Assembly: GCA_020912385.1 (NCBI GenBank)
Contig: CP087210.1
Coordinates: 1,550,001-1,614,000, forward strand
DNA from: Neofusicoccum parvum
Lineage: Eukaryota > Ascomycota > Dothideomycetes > Botryosphaeriales > Botryosphaeriaceae
Reading direction: 5' to 3'
DNA: 64,000 nt
Shown here: positions 13,201 through 22,900 of the stretch, one piece after another
How the letters are laid out: every line of letters starts with the position of its first letter
How positions within the stretch are numbered: position 1 is the first letter of the stretch
Position numbers and translations under genes: made by a program
The notes under the pieces: generated by a model
Database searches by the model: none
The model's input: the letters and a program-made list of their open reading frames with translations, nothing else
Told to the model about the DNA's origin: nothing

Positions 13201-13767
13201 TCCTTTGGGACTGATCCAGGTTTTCGAATGCGTGGATCACGAGATTCTATAGAGAGTGGATTCTTGCCTATCTAGATCTGGGGTATTAGTGAATGTGATT
13301 TGGTTGGTTTGTGGAAGAGGACTTACGTTTGAGGTGGACACATGCAGGGCTTTAGGAGGTCTGCGAACCGGACTTCTCCTTTTGGGGTCTTTTAGACTAG
13401 AAGAGCGACCGATCGGAGTAGCTTTTGATGTTTGAGATGCCGAAAGCGGGTGGCGACGGGTTTCTATGGGCTGCGGAGATTGCCCTCTCTGAGCCAAGAG
13501 TCATTAAAACGTGAGAAATGACGAGTTAAAATGTGCGAATAAACTCACGTCTGGATTGGAAAACTTCTTGCTTAGAATAGCAAAAGATGCTGCTGCCTCC
13601 TCTTTGCTTTGAGTGTGATCCTCAGAGATTGTGTTTTTCACCTGTTGTACGGAAGGAGGTTCAAGTATGTCTTCAGAGTCTATCGAGTCTTTGTTATCCG
13701 TAAGCTCATAGCCCAAATCCTCACTTGAGAGGCCCTCGTCCAAGCCCGAGCTTGATGACGCCTGCAT
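10212..13767 (-). pseudogene. Fungal AAA+ ATPase (DUF7025-type) with apparent 1-nt frameshift
   Basis: The gene encodes a fungal AAA+ ATPase of unknown substrate. The last exon (11252-10212) has Walker A GSPGTGKT, Walker B VVLLDEAEVFL, sensor-1 ILTSNRVGTFD and a C-terminal AAA lid. Upstream lies the DUF7025-like region and a disordered, charged N-terminus. Inferred exons: 13767-13549, 13488-13327, 13271 to about 11738, then from 11702 or 11648 to 11313, and 11252-10212. Within the third exon the frame that carries GPYYWLYSHRKN ends, and the family-like continuation LQKHLDLFMYHVERDIFPEY is in another frame. The switch coincides with a run of seven T (seven A in the gene) at 11861-11867; no intron fits. 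So it is either a broken gene or a homopolymer sequencing error. The acceptor near 11700 and the true start are uncertain; a small upstream exon is possible. Confidence 0.72.
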
Positions 13768-14118
13768 TCGGCTGATGTCTGCGTTGGATGAGTAACGGAG
13801 TCCTGAAATGGAGCCTTAAGGTCGAGGATGAATAGCAACAGAGCGTGTATCAAGATGCTCACAAGGCTGATCTCCAGCACATGATGCCAAGCGGTCCAGC
13901 TCATAGGTTACACAAACATGGCGGGGTAAGTTGTAAGCGACAAGCAACACGTCAACGTAAGCGACTGATGTACATACATGTCAGAGACTCAACGAGGGAC
14001 TGTCATCTCAGGGAGAGGTAGTCACGAAACCATTACTCTAGTGATGAGTGGGTAAAACTTGACTTAATACTTAGAGGTGCTCAACTTAGGCGTTGAAGTT
14101 TCTGGAGAAGCGACTGCC
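13768..14118. promoter_or_regulatory. Divergent upstream region
   Basis: Lies between the AAA ATPase gene (-) and the DUF7708-like gene (+). It may hold an additional short first exon of the ATPase, since an open frame with a start at 13904 runs through part of it. No regulatory element was recognised. Confidence 0.35.
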
Positions 14119-15804
14119 ATGGCCGTCAACGATTCACAATCATCGTTATCTGTTCCGCCAGCTCCATCAGGCTGGCTATATGAGCAGTCTATCTTAACAA
14201 CGTATGTTTGAAATATCTCGAGTCGATGCGGTTTCTTATACGATTATGAACGATAGATACCGAAGACTTGCTGATCATTTGTGCTTAGATCGTCGGATAT
14301 CCTCAAGCAGGCGCAAAAAGAAGCCTTCACGGAGTTCCACACTCGCCTTGGAGATAAGCACTCCGGAAATGCGTGGTTACGAGACGAGCATTCGATGCAG
14401 GATGTCGAGAGTGCGGTCAAAATAGCGAGAGCCAGATACGAGAACTCAAAAAACTCAAAAGCAAGGAAGTGGCTAACTCAGCTCTCAAAACGCATCCAAA
14501 TATATGGCAACATCCTAGATGTCATCGTGCAACAACATCCAGAGTACGTCTCGCTAGTATGGGGGGCCTTCAAATTCGTCTTTACAGGAGTCGTCAACCA
14601 TGAAGAGCTTGTCGAGTCACTCTCCAAGGCACTTACCAGAATCGCCGACGCTCTATCCCACGTTGAGCTACAAGCAATACTCTACCCAGCGTCAAAAATG
14701 CAGGAGAACGTTACTCAGCTTTACGTGGGAATTCTTAAGTTTATGCAAAGGGCCGCGGGCTGGTACTCAGAAGGCAAACTGCGTCACATGATCTCATCAA
14801 TCACTCGTCCATGGAAACTCTAGTTCGACGACCTCGTTTCGGACATCGTTGAACGTGCGCGCAGCATCAATCAGCTGGCTGTCACACTCGCGATTGCCGA
14901 GCAAAGGCAAATGTACCTCAGCCAGCAGGCTATGCGCGAAGACATCCGGGCACTGACACAAAAGATTGTGGAGTATCAGAGTTTGAACTATGCAAGAGCC
15001 TTGGATACAAACAGGCGTGTGTGCGAGATACAGTTCTCTCAGATACTCTCTTTCGTGTCCGCGTCAGCCCTGGCGAGCCCTGTGGTTAGCAGGCAGTTCT
15101 ACGCAGCAACACGTAATCGGCGACGGCGGAGAGAACAGGCCGAATACTCCCTTCATCCGATTGGCAAAGTGAACGACTGGAGCTCCTCGGCAGGATCCTC
15201 GGTGATAGTTGTTGCCGGCTCATACCGGCAGCGAGATTCGGCCAGAGACTTTGCAGCGGATGCTATTGATCTAATTGAGAAGGCTGCACTTCCGGTAATC
15301 TGGGTGCTCAACAAGATCAGCAATCCTTCTCATGGATTCACGGCAACAGATATCCTCAAACAACTTGTTCACCAAATACTCCAGAAGAACCATACGCTGC
15401 TGAACGAGAAGTCCCTCTCACTGAACGCTGCAAGATTACAGAGTGCTGTGTCAATGGATGATTGGCTCAACCTCCTGGGTTCTTCGCTATCCGGAATGCC
15501 GCAGGTCTATATCGTTCTCGACACTCAGATCCTGAAGGAACGGCCCAAGGACGGGAAGTCCTGGCCGGAAATTTTCACCAGCCTCTTTGACGAAATGCGG
15601 AGGCGGGACGTTCGCACCGTCATAAAAATTGCCTTTGTCAGTTATGACACATCCTTCACACGAGATCTTGACGACGAGCTGTCTGGATGCGTCGTGCGTA
15701 TTCCTGACGCTTCTCGAAGCTCCCGAGGCTTGGGCGGGCGTGGCACAAGAGGAAAAGCACGGCGTCTTTTCCCTGTGGTCACGTCTTCTGGCGGTTCGAA
15801 GTGA
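14119..15804 (+). pseudogene. DUF7708-like (NACHT/ankyrin-associated N-terminal type) protein with in-frame stop
   Basis: The product resembles the N-terminal module found in front of fungal NACHT or ankyrin proteins and also on its own. Exon 1 is 14119-14206 (MAVNDSQSSLS), an intron gtatgt..gcttag ends at 14289, and exon 2 runs to 15804. The conserved core is plain: VQQHPEYVSLVWGAFKFVF, ALTRIADALSHVEL, and SSITRPWKL. Directly after this comes TAG (14821-14823), then the same frame continues with FDDLVSDIVERARSINQLA, exactly where the family continues without a break. The rest stays open for 327 codons and ends in an Arg/Lys/Gly-rich tail. One nonsense mutation or base error therefore splits an otherwise intact frame. 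No NACHT P-loop or repeat domain follows. Function of the family is not established. Confidence 0.7.
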
Positions 15805-16237
15805 AATGGCTCTGTTCAAACCAGAACTTGGCGTGAGGCTGACTGCGGGTTGGATGCACGTTGGCAACATGGCGTTGTGTGAGGGGCCGGTGGCAGTGTC
15901 GCTGATCCGCAGCGCTGTCCATGGATTCGCAAAAATGTTGTTTCATGAGCAAGAGCGGAAAGAGTGCTGCCCGGGCGTGATTGGTGTCTGGGCGCAGGAC
16001 AACACGGCCAGCAGGTGTAACGTGCTCGTATTCTCGCGGGTGACGTCACCCCGGACCTTCCTATTGCGCGCTAGCTCTGGCTTGGTACTCTATTATTGAT
16101 GCCTGCCACAGCTCACCGCACGCCTCACGCCGTCTCCGCCCACCACCCGGCCTGCATAAATCACTGCCAGTGCCTCTGCGGAAGCTCACTCGTCCGAGCC
16201 ACCCTCGCCAGAGATCTGAACTGAAATCACCGCCATC
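15805..16237. other. Intergenic region
   Basis: Holds the tail of the DUF7708-like gene and the promoter of the next gene. A TGACGTCA (CRE/ATF-type bZIP) palindrome occurs near 16041. Nothing else was recognised. Confidence 0.35.
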
Positions 16238-17101
16238 ATGAATCAACAGCCAGCCCACGAGCCCCAGGCGCATCTCGCCTCCACACAGCCGCCGCTTGAC
16301 TGCGGCGCCAACCCAGCCCTCCACGAACCCCTCCCTTGGTCTCCGGGCGCCTTCGACGCCAGCTCTTTCACCTGCGTAACCGCTCCGTATGGCACACATG
16401 CCGCTCCCAACTTTGCCGCCTGCTGCGACAGCCCGGTCTCCAACTTCACCACCGTGCATCTCACCTCCGAAGGCCCCTCGTCCTGCGCCGCATTCTGCAG
16501 CGTGAACCCAGACCGCCTCCTCGTGAACAACTACCGCTCGAGCGATTTCCTCACATGCTTGTTTGGTGGTGCTGAAGAGGACAAGGACGTACAGTTGGAG
16601 TGCTGGGACGGCGAGGGCTTCGTCGGAGGCCTCGACTGGGAGGGCCGCTTCCTGCAGAAGAGAAACGCGCAGGAAAACACTGACGTACCGGAGTCGACGA
16701 CGACCTACGACCCGTCCTTCTGGAGTAGCCTGATCTCTGCGGCAGGCACGAGCGAGATTGGCATCAGCCTGCCCACCGAAGGCATCACCCCGGTGGCCAC
16801 CACGCCTGCTAATGGCACTGCGGCCATCACTTCGGACGCCAGCTCGGCCACGGGGAGCTTCGTGTCCGTGTCGGAGATCTCGGGAACGAGGACCTCGTCG
16901 GGGGCGTCTGCGAGCAGCGCGGCTACTGGTAGCTCCGCGTCTGCTACGTCTGCAGCTAATTCGGGAAGCTCCACCTCAAGTGGCAGTGCCAGTGCTGCAA
17001 CGTCTTCGACTTCTGGTGCTGGAGCTCAGTACAAGGTCGGATATGGGAAGTGGGTGTGCAGTGGTCTCCTTCTCAGTGTTGTCTTTGCAGCTCTCTCTTA
17101 A
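16238..17101 (+). CDS. Cys-rich protein with Ser/Thr-rich stalk and GPI-like C-terminus
   Basis: Single-exon frame of 287 residues, family not recognised. Residues about 30-135 contain eight cysteines (including an adjacent CC pair in FAACCDSP), a pattern seen in fungal surface and secreted proteins. Residues about 195-265 are a Ser/Thr/Ala/Gly stalk, likely heavily O-glycosylated if secreted. The C-terminus is hydrophobic (VCSGLLLSVVFAALS), like a GPI-anchor signal. Oddly, the N-terminus (MNQQPAHEPQAHLAST) is polar and is not a signal peptide; a stop codon lies in frame at about 16217, so any leader would need an upstream exon. The likely role is a wall or plasma-membrane surface protein, by composition only. 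Confidence 0.68.
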   Translation: MNQQPAHEPQAHLASTQPPLDCGANPALHEPLPWSPGAFDASSFTCVTAPYGTHAAPNFAACCDSPVSNFTTVHLTSEGPSSCAAFCSVNPDRLLVNNYRSSDFLTCLFGGAEEDKDVQLECWDGEGFVGGLDWEGRFLQKRNAQENTDVPESTTTYDPSFWSSLISAAGTSEIGISLPTEGITPVATTPANGTAAITSDASSATGSFVSVSEISGTRTSSGASASSAATGSSASATSAANSGSSTSSGSASAATSSTSGAGAQYKVGYGKWVCSGLLLSVVFAALS

Positions 17102-17491
17102 TTTCTGGCGTTAATTCCCCACTGGGACTAAATGAGATATGAAGAACGATACCCGTCCATAATACTATTCATAATTTATAATTTTTGGCGCATGTGCGCC
17201 ATTTCTTCCTGCCATGCGCTTTTACCTCACGTACTTGTATTGACCTTTGAACGGAATTTGCAGGCAGCTTCCCAACTTCCAGGCGATGACCCGTACAGGT
17301 ATGAAATTGAAGCATTCATCCGGATGCAAAAGGACAGTTACAAAGTTGACAACTCTATTCCGACAAATGCTTCAACTCCGGGTATATTGCAGTATTTCTG
17401 CTCTCAACTCTTGAATTTTGGGGATTTGGACAACTGCAGTATATCACAGTCAGATCAATATTTTACTACAGCCTTCGTCGCGTAGACAACC
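17102..17491. other. AT-rich convergent intergenic region
   Basis: A 390-bp AT-rich stretch between two converging genes. No coding or structured signal was found. Confidence 0.4.
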
Positions 17492-19285
17492 TTATATCCA
17501 GTCCTGGCCTCTCGCCTTTCGCCCCGCTGTTGAACTGCGGTAGATGCCTCTCTTGGCCGTCCTTCCACCCATCCGTACAATTCCAGACAGATGCTGCACG
17601 CCTGCCAGCACACCGTCAATGACCTGCACATCTTCACCAACAGCTTCTTCCACAGCTGCCTTCAGGGGCGTCATGCCCGCACAGCCCAACGTCAACACAT
17701 CTGCGCCCTGCGCCACCAGCTTCCTCCCAACATCGCACATGATCTTCATCACCTCGTCCTGGCTCTTCTCGTGGAGATCCAACACCCCAAGATTACAGCT
17801 GGCGACGCCAGCACAGAAGCCGTCGAAGCCGTAATGCCTGATGGAATCCTCATGCATCACCCTGGACCGCTCGCTGGTGACGATCAGCCCAAACCGGCCA
17901 CCCAGCGTCCGCGCGGCGAACAGCGACGCCTCCATGATGCCGATGACGGGCTGGCGCGGCAGCTCCTCGCGCAGCATCCGGATCAGCGCGTGGTCCGAGT
18001 AGCAGGCCACCAGCACGGCGTCATGCGTCGCCGCCAGGGGGAGGACGGCGCGCGCGGCCGCGGCCGCGGACATGATGTTGTCGAAGTTGCCCTCGACGGC
18101 CGAGGGCGCGGGGCGCGGGGCCGTGAAGCCGGTCACGACGACGTCCGGGGGCAGCTGCGTCTGGCACATGGCGACGCACGCGTCGGTCATGGACTTGGTG
18201 CTGTTCGGGTTGACGAGGAGGACCCTGATTTTCTTGTCCGCGGCGGCGCCGTTGGTCGTGGCGACGCCGTTCGGCTCGGCGGAGAGCTTGGGCGGCTCGA
18301 CCACGCCCGTCTGCTCGGTGATGCGGCTGTAGTGCTCGACGCGGCGGTGGCGGCCGAAGTCGAAGGTTCGCTCCTTGCCCGGCCGGCAGGCGTCGAGGTC
18401 GCAGTCCGCGACGATGACCTCGTCCTCCAGCGTCGCCGACTCGGCCAGCAGCTCGCCCTCGGGCCCGGTGATGCAGCTGCCGCCGATCAGATCGTACTTG
18501 CCGTCGTCCATGCCGCACCGGGCGGCGCTGACGCTGAAGCACGCGTTGGTGTAGCTGTGGGCCTGCATGACGAGCTTGTGGTGGAACAGGGCCTTCTGCC
18601 GCGCCTGGTCCGGGTCCATGTTCTTGTCGGACCCCCACAGGTGCGGCGCGAAGCCGGCGGTGTTGTAGCCGCAGTACACGACCTCGACGCCCTGCAGGCC
18701 CAGCACGCGCCAGCTCTCCGCCCACCGCCGGTCGTTGCAGATCATCATGCCGAAGACGGGGTCGCCGCGCTCGGCCGGCGACTCGACGAGCGACGGCACG
18801 CGGAAGGCGTTGAAGCCCAGGTCGCCCGGCTTGAAGTAGCGCTTCTCCAGCTGGTTCGTCGCCTCCGGGTCCGCGAACGGCTCGAAGTCGCCCGGGAGGT
18901 GCACCTTGCGGTACTTGGACAGGATGGAGCCGGTCTGGGCGTGGTAGTAGACGCACGCGTTGAACGTCTCGCCGCCATCGGTCTTCTCGGCGAAGCCAAC
19001 GGCGATGTCGACACCCAGCTCTTTCGCCTTGTCGAACAGCGGCTTCGTCTGCGCCTGGGTGGTGATGTCGCCGTGTTCGAAGAAGGAGTCCAGCTCGGCC
19101 GGGTCGTTGATCAGGTGCCGGGGGAAGAAGGTGGTGAAGGCGGTCTCGGGAAAGAGGACGGATTGAGCGCGCTGGGATGCTGCGGACTCCAGAAGCGCCA
19201 GCATCCGCCCAAGCGTCTTGGGCCGGGGATCGCTGTAGTGGGTGGCGCCCATCTGGGCCGCGGCGAGGCGGAGAACGCGAGGCAT
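17492..19285 (-). CDS. Fused N-carbamoyl-D-amino acid hydrolase / hydantoin racemase
   Basis: Single exon, 597 residues, two enzymes in one chain. Residues 1-about 325 are a nitrilase-superfamily D-carbamoylase: E47 (VLFPETAF), K127 (KYRKVHLPGD) and C183 (MMICNDRRW) form the Glu-Lys-Cys triad, with E47 and K127 at the same positions as in the Agrobacterium enzyme. It would hydrolyse N-carbamoyl amino acids to amino acid, CO2 and ammonia. A linker (about 328-352) leads to residues 353-575, an Asp/Glu/hydantoin racemase domain: VLLVNPNST, catalytic cysteines C428 (VACYSDHAL) and C535 (LGCAGM). No targeting signal is obvious, so cytosolic. It is divergent from the hydantoinase gene across 543 bp. 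A ureidopropionase-like role in pyrimidine breakdown is possible but would not explain the racemase half. Confidence 0.9.
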   Translation of the reverse strand: MPRVLRLAAAQMGATHYSDPRPKTLGRMLALLESAASQRAQSVLFPETAFTTFFPRHLINDPAELDSFFEHGDITTQAQTKPLFDKAKELGVDIAVGFAEKTDGGETFNACVYYHAQTGSILSKYRKVHLPGDFEPFADPEATNQLEKRYFKPGDLGFNAFRVPSLVESPAERGDPVFGMMICNDRRWAESWRVLGLQGVEVVYCGYNTAGFAPHLWGSDKNMDPDQARQKALFHHKLVMQAHSYTNACFSVSAARCGMDDGKYDLIGGSCITGPEGELLAESATLEDEVIVADCDLDACRPGKERTFDFGRHRRVEHYSRITEQTGVVEPPKLSAEPNGVATTNGAAADKKIRVLLVNPNSTKSMTDACVAMCQTQLPPDVVVTGFTAPRPAPSAVEGNFDNIMSAAAAARAVLPLAATHDAVLVACYSDHALIRMLREELPRQPVIGIMEASLFAARTLGGRFGLIVTSERSRVMHEDSIRHYGFDGFCAGVASCNLGVLDLHEKSQDEVMKIMCDVGRKLVAQGADVLTLGCAGMTPLKAAVEEAVGEDVQVIDGVLAGVQHLSGIVRMGGRTAKRGIYRSSTAGRKARGQDWI

Positions 19286-19828
19286 GGTGGTCGGCTGGGG
19301 TTGGAGCTGCGGCGGATGGAGACAGCGGTCGACGCCAGCACTCAGGACATATATTCGGGCTCCAATGGCGCCATTCCGCGACGCTCTCGCACTGGATCGT
19401 CACTGCGGGCCGGCAGAGGAGCAGAGCAGGACCCGACGATAGGCGGCGTTGCAGCTAGCTCGGTGAGGCCGGGAGCTATCGCGAGGAGCCGTCAACCCCG
19501 CCGGCCAGCGTCGATCTCCTGGCGCGGTCCCGCATGGAGCCAGGCGCGACCCAGAAGCCCGGTCGTGATGATCGATAAGAGGCGAGAGAGGAGTGCGGTT
19601 GGTGGTGCCGGGGCTGGTCGGGCAGGGCGGCGGCTTGGCCGAGAGATAGGCCTTGCTATCTGCTTATCGGCCCTGCTGCGCTGCCGCTCGCCGTCCAACA
19701 CCATGACACACCGTGCGTCTGCATCCTCGGCTTGTGCGCCGCGCTGCGCTGTCACGGACTATACTAACATGGCCCGTCGCCCTGCTGTGCCCGCGAAAAG
19801 CGGCACCGCATTCCGCTAACCGCCCAGC
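19286..19828. promoter_or_regulatory. Divergent hydantoin-gene promoter with six HGATAR sites
   Basis: The 543 bp between the two start codons contain six matches to HGATAR, the site of AreA/NIT2-type GATA factors: GATA cores at 19438-19441(+), 19477-19480(-), 19574-19577(+), 19645-19648(+), 19657-19660(-) and 19665-19668(-). The last three fall within 24 bp. Clusters of such sites usually mean nitrogen-metabolite control. The assignment is by motif only. Confidence 0.55.
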
Positions 19829-21453
19829 ATGATTGCCAAGGTTGACGTCGACCTCATCGTCCAGAATGCCACCGTGGTGAGCTCTGCATCTCTCGAGAAG
19901 CTCCAATTGCGTCCTGACTCGCCGACAAGGTCACTGCTTCAGATGTGCTCCCAAAGCAGGACATCGCCGTCCGCGACGGCAAGATCCTGCTGCTTGGCCA
20001 GAACCTGACCTCTCTCTTTTCCGCCGCTTCGGTCATCGATGCCCATGGCGCCTTTGTCACGCCCGGAGGCGTTGATTCCCATGTCCATCTTCACCAGGAC
20101 AACTCTCCCACCGGCGACAACTTCGAGACCGGAACCCGCTCCGCAATTGCCGGCGGCACCACCACAGTCCTTGCCTTCGCCTCCCAAAAACGCACTGATG
20201 AATCCCTGTATCCAGTAGTCGAGGAGTACCACAATAGGTCTCGTGGCCAGGCGTACTGCGACTATGGATTCCACTTGATTCTCACCAACCCAACCAAGAA
20301 GATTGTCGACGAGGAGCTGCCCGTCTTGGTCGACGAGGGCATCAGCTCAGTCAAGATCTACATGACCTACGATCCCTTGAAGCTTGGAGACCGGGAAATC
20401 CTCGACATCATGATGAGCACGCGAGCACTCGGCATGACGACCATGGTGCACGCCGAGAACAGCGACATGATCTCCTGGATCACCGACAGGCTGGCGGAGC
20501 AGCACCTGACTGCCCCCTACTACCACGCCATCAGCCGGCCGTCCATCGCCGAGGACGAGGCCACATACCGCATCATCGCGCTCTCCGAGCTCATCGACAT
20601 CCCCATCCTCATCGTGCACATGTCCAGCCGGACCGCCGCCTCGCACGTCCGCGCCGCGCAGACCCGCCTCCTCCCCATCCACGCCGAAACCTGCCCGCAC
20701 TACCTCTACCTCACCTCGGACGCGCTGAAGTCGCACGACGACGACCCGTTCTCGGGCGCCAAGCACATCTGCAGCCCGCCGCTGCGCGCCGACCGCATGG
20801 ACCTGGACGCCATGTGGGCGGGGCTTATCAACGGCACCTTCACGACCTTCTCCTCGGACCACGCGCCGGCCAAGTACGACCACCCGTGCGGCAAGAAGCT
20901 GGGCCTGTCGCCCGCCGACGGCTCCATGCACTACGCCAAGGTGCCCAACGGCCTGCCCGGCCTCGAGACGCGCATGCCCGCCCTGTTCGAGGGCGGCGTG
21001 CTGACCGGCCGCCTCACCCCGCAGAAGTTCGTCGAGCTGACCGCCTCCAACCCGGCCAAGCTGTACGGCATGGGCGACGCCAAGGGCGCCATCGCCCCCG
21101 GCTTCGACGCCGACCTCGTCGTCTGGTACCCCACCCCCGCGCAGGCGGCCGCCGACGCGCCGCCGATGGAGCCGTTCGCGCTGACGAATGCGATGCTGCA
21201 TCACGATATTGATTACACGCCGTTCGAGGGCATGCGCTTTAACAATTGGCCGCGGTACACCATCCTGCGGGGCAAGGTCGTGTGGGATCGGGACAATGGG
21301 GGCGTGGTGGGCGAGATGGGGTGCGGCGCGTTTTTGAAGCGCGGGAAGAGCACGTTGAGCAAGCCGAGGGAGAAGTGGGTTAACGAGTTCAGGCCGGGCG
21401 GGAAGGTGAGGGTGGCGATGGAGGGAGGGAGGACGGCGCCGGCGTTGGACTAG
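19829..21453 (+). CDS. D-hydantoinase / dihydropyrimidinase
   Basis: Zinc amidohydrolase of the cyclic-amidase family, 523 residues, cytosolic in style. Exon 1 is 19829-19876 (MIAKVDVDLIVQNATV), intron 19877-19929, exon 2 19930-21453. The metal site is complete: H67/H69 in GGVDSHVHLH, carboxylated K158 in SSVKIYMTYD, H190 (VHAENSD), H246 (VHMSSRTA) and D326 (FSSDHAPAKYD). It opens hydantoins (or dihydropyrimidines) to N-carbamoyl amino acids. Length matches family norms (about 460-540). The divergent partner encodes carbamoylase and racemase, which argues for a hydantoinase rather than a purely pyrimidine-catabolic enzyme. Substrate range cannot be read from sequence. Confidence 0.92.
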
Positions 21454-22900
21454 AAAGATTGATGCGCTGGGTGGGGAGATGAGATCATGATCAGATGCGA
21501 GATTTAAGATGCGAGACTAAAGACAAGAATGGACTTTGTAACTTTTTTTCGGATACAATACTTGTCTCTGCAGCTTTGCTGAGACTCTACAACGTATGCA
21601 ACAAAATGTAAAGCAGTAAGCAAACACTGAACTCGGCGCATCACTATTTATTGCTTCCCAACCACCTCAGGTTGGCATTTGAGAATTGTTTCTTGGAATG
21701 CCTTTGAAGATCCTTCTATGACTAATCTAATCGTCACCAACGAACTATGCCGATGTTTAGCTTTATTTACGTTCTGTCTAAAAAGTGAAGTCAGCCCTTC
21801 AGTGAAGGTACCTACCACGGCTTGTGCTAAAAAGACAACACCACACCACGCCAGTCAATTTCCCCCTTGAAGGCAATTGAAATTCCTTCGAGGCATGTTT
21901 GAGCTGGGAAAATATGCGTAGTCAAGTTGAATCCTTTTGTGCTGTAGGCACTCTGCTCTGAGGTGTGACGCAACCTCGCGCAGCAAGTGATGTGCCTTAC
22001 ATAAAGGCATAAAGCCATAAGGAGAGAATTAATTCACATGTCATGTATTAAACTAGCATGAAATCAAGGCTGCATCGCCTCCGTCGAAAAGTCAGGAGTG
22101 ACCAGCAGACTATCCAGAGAGCTCTCTGTCTTAGTTATTTAGTTCACATCCAGGGGCTCTGCTGTCTCCATTCCAAGTTGATTTATTTCAGGAGAAGCCC
22201 ATCCAGCCTGCATCTCGGTGGAAATAGAGAACTGAGACTGAGCAATGCCGAGCCCCTTGAACATCTCAACGAGAAGGCCGCGCCTTCCCAAGACTGTGTC
22301 TATCACATGCACCCCGAATCCGGAAGCAGCGGGAATTTGTAACCTCACTACCGCGCACCACCATCATTCCCCAACAAATCACCACCTGAGCCCTACATAA
22401 AGCATTTCAGAAATTTCTTTCTTCGCCTACGGGACTGGCAAGCAGTCAGCCTATGGCACGAGGGCATGATTGGAAGCTGGCTATTCAGTTAGTCCGGCTG
22501 GCCTTGACACCCTCACCACCTGCTTTCGGCCGGGGGAAAATGCCTGAAAGGGTGTTTTGTAGGCTAATCGAGGCTGGTTCCTCGAGGGGCTGACTTTTTG
22601 CGCTTTTTCCCCCTTAGTTGTGAGTTGAATTTTGTAGAGACAGGTCGGTTGATCGTAGAAGCCGCTAGCACCGGGTTGGTTGACAGCTAACAAACTGAGT
22701 GATGAGGCGGTTGGATAAAAAAAAAACACAAAAATATCTTCGGAAAGCATCTTCTTCATAATTCTACTTCTATCGTCACAAGTCACAAACGCCCAAAATG
22801 CTAGCGACAATTCCATGCGCCGAAGTGATACGCATCAAAGGGTATAAGCCCACCAAAACCATGCACCCATCCCCGACACCAAAAGCGAAACCACCGATCC
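21454..22900. other. Intergenic region
   Basis: About 1.4 kb between the converging hydantoinase and E3 ligase genes. It is AT-richer than its surroundings. I recognise no gene, repeat or RNA in it. Confidence 0.45.

Noticed and set aside
18021..19403. 460-codon minus-strand frame overlapping the carbamoylase gene
   Set aside because: Shifted-frame shadow: Arg/Pro-rich, no domain.
17591..19819. 742-codon open frame on the plus strand, opposite the carbamoylase-racemase gene
   Set aside because: Its composition (Arg/Gly/Val/Asp/His repeats) is the complement of a GC-rich coding strand; the opposite frame has complete enzyme motifs.
20347..21204. 285-codon frame antisense to the hydantoinase
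   Set aside because: Shadow of GC-rich coding sequence; no motif.
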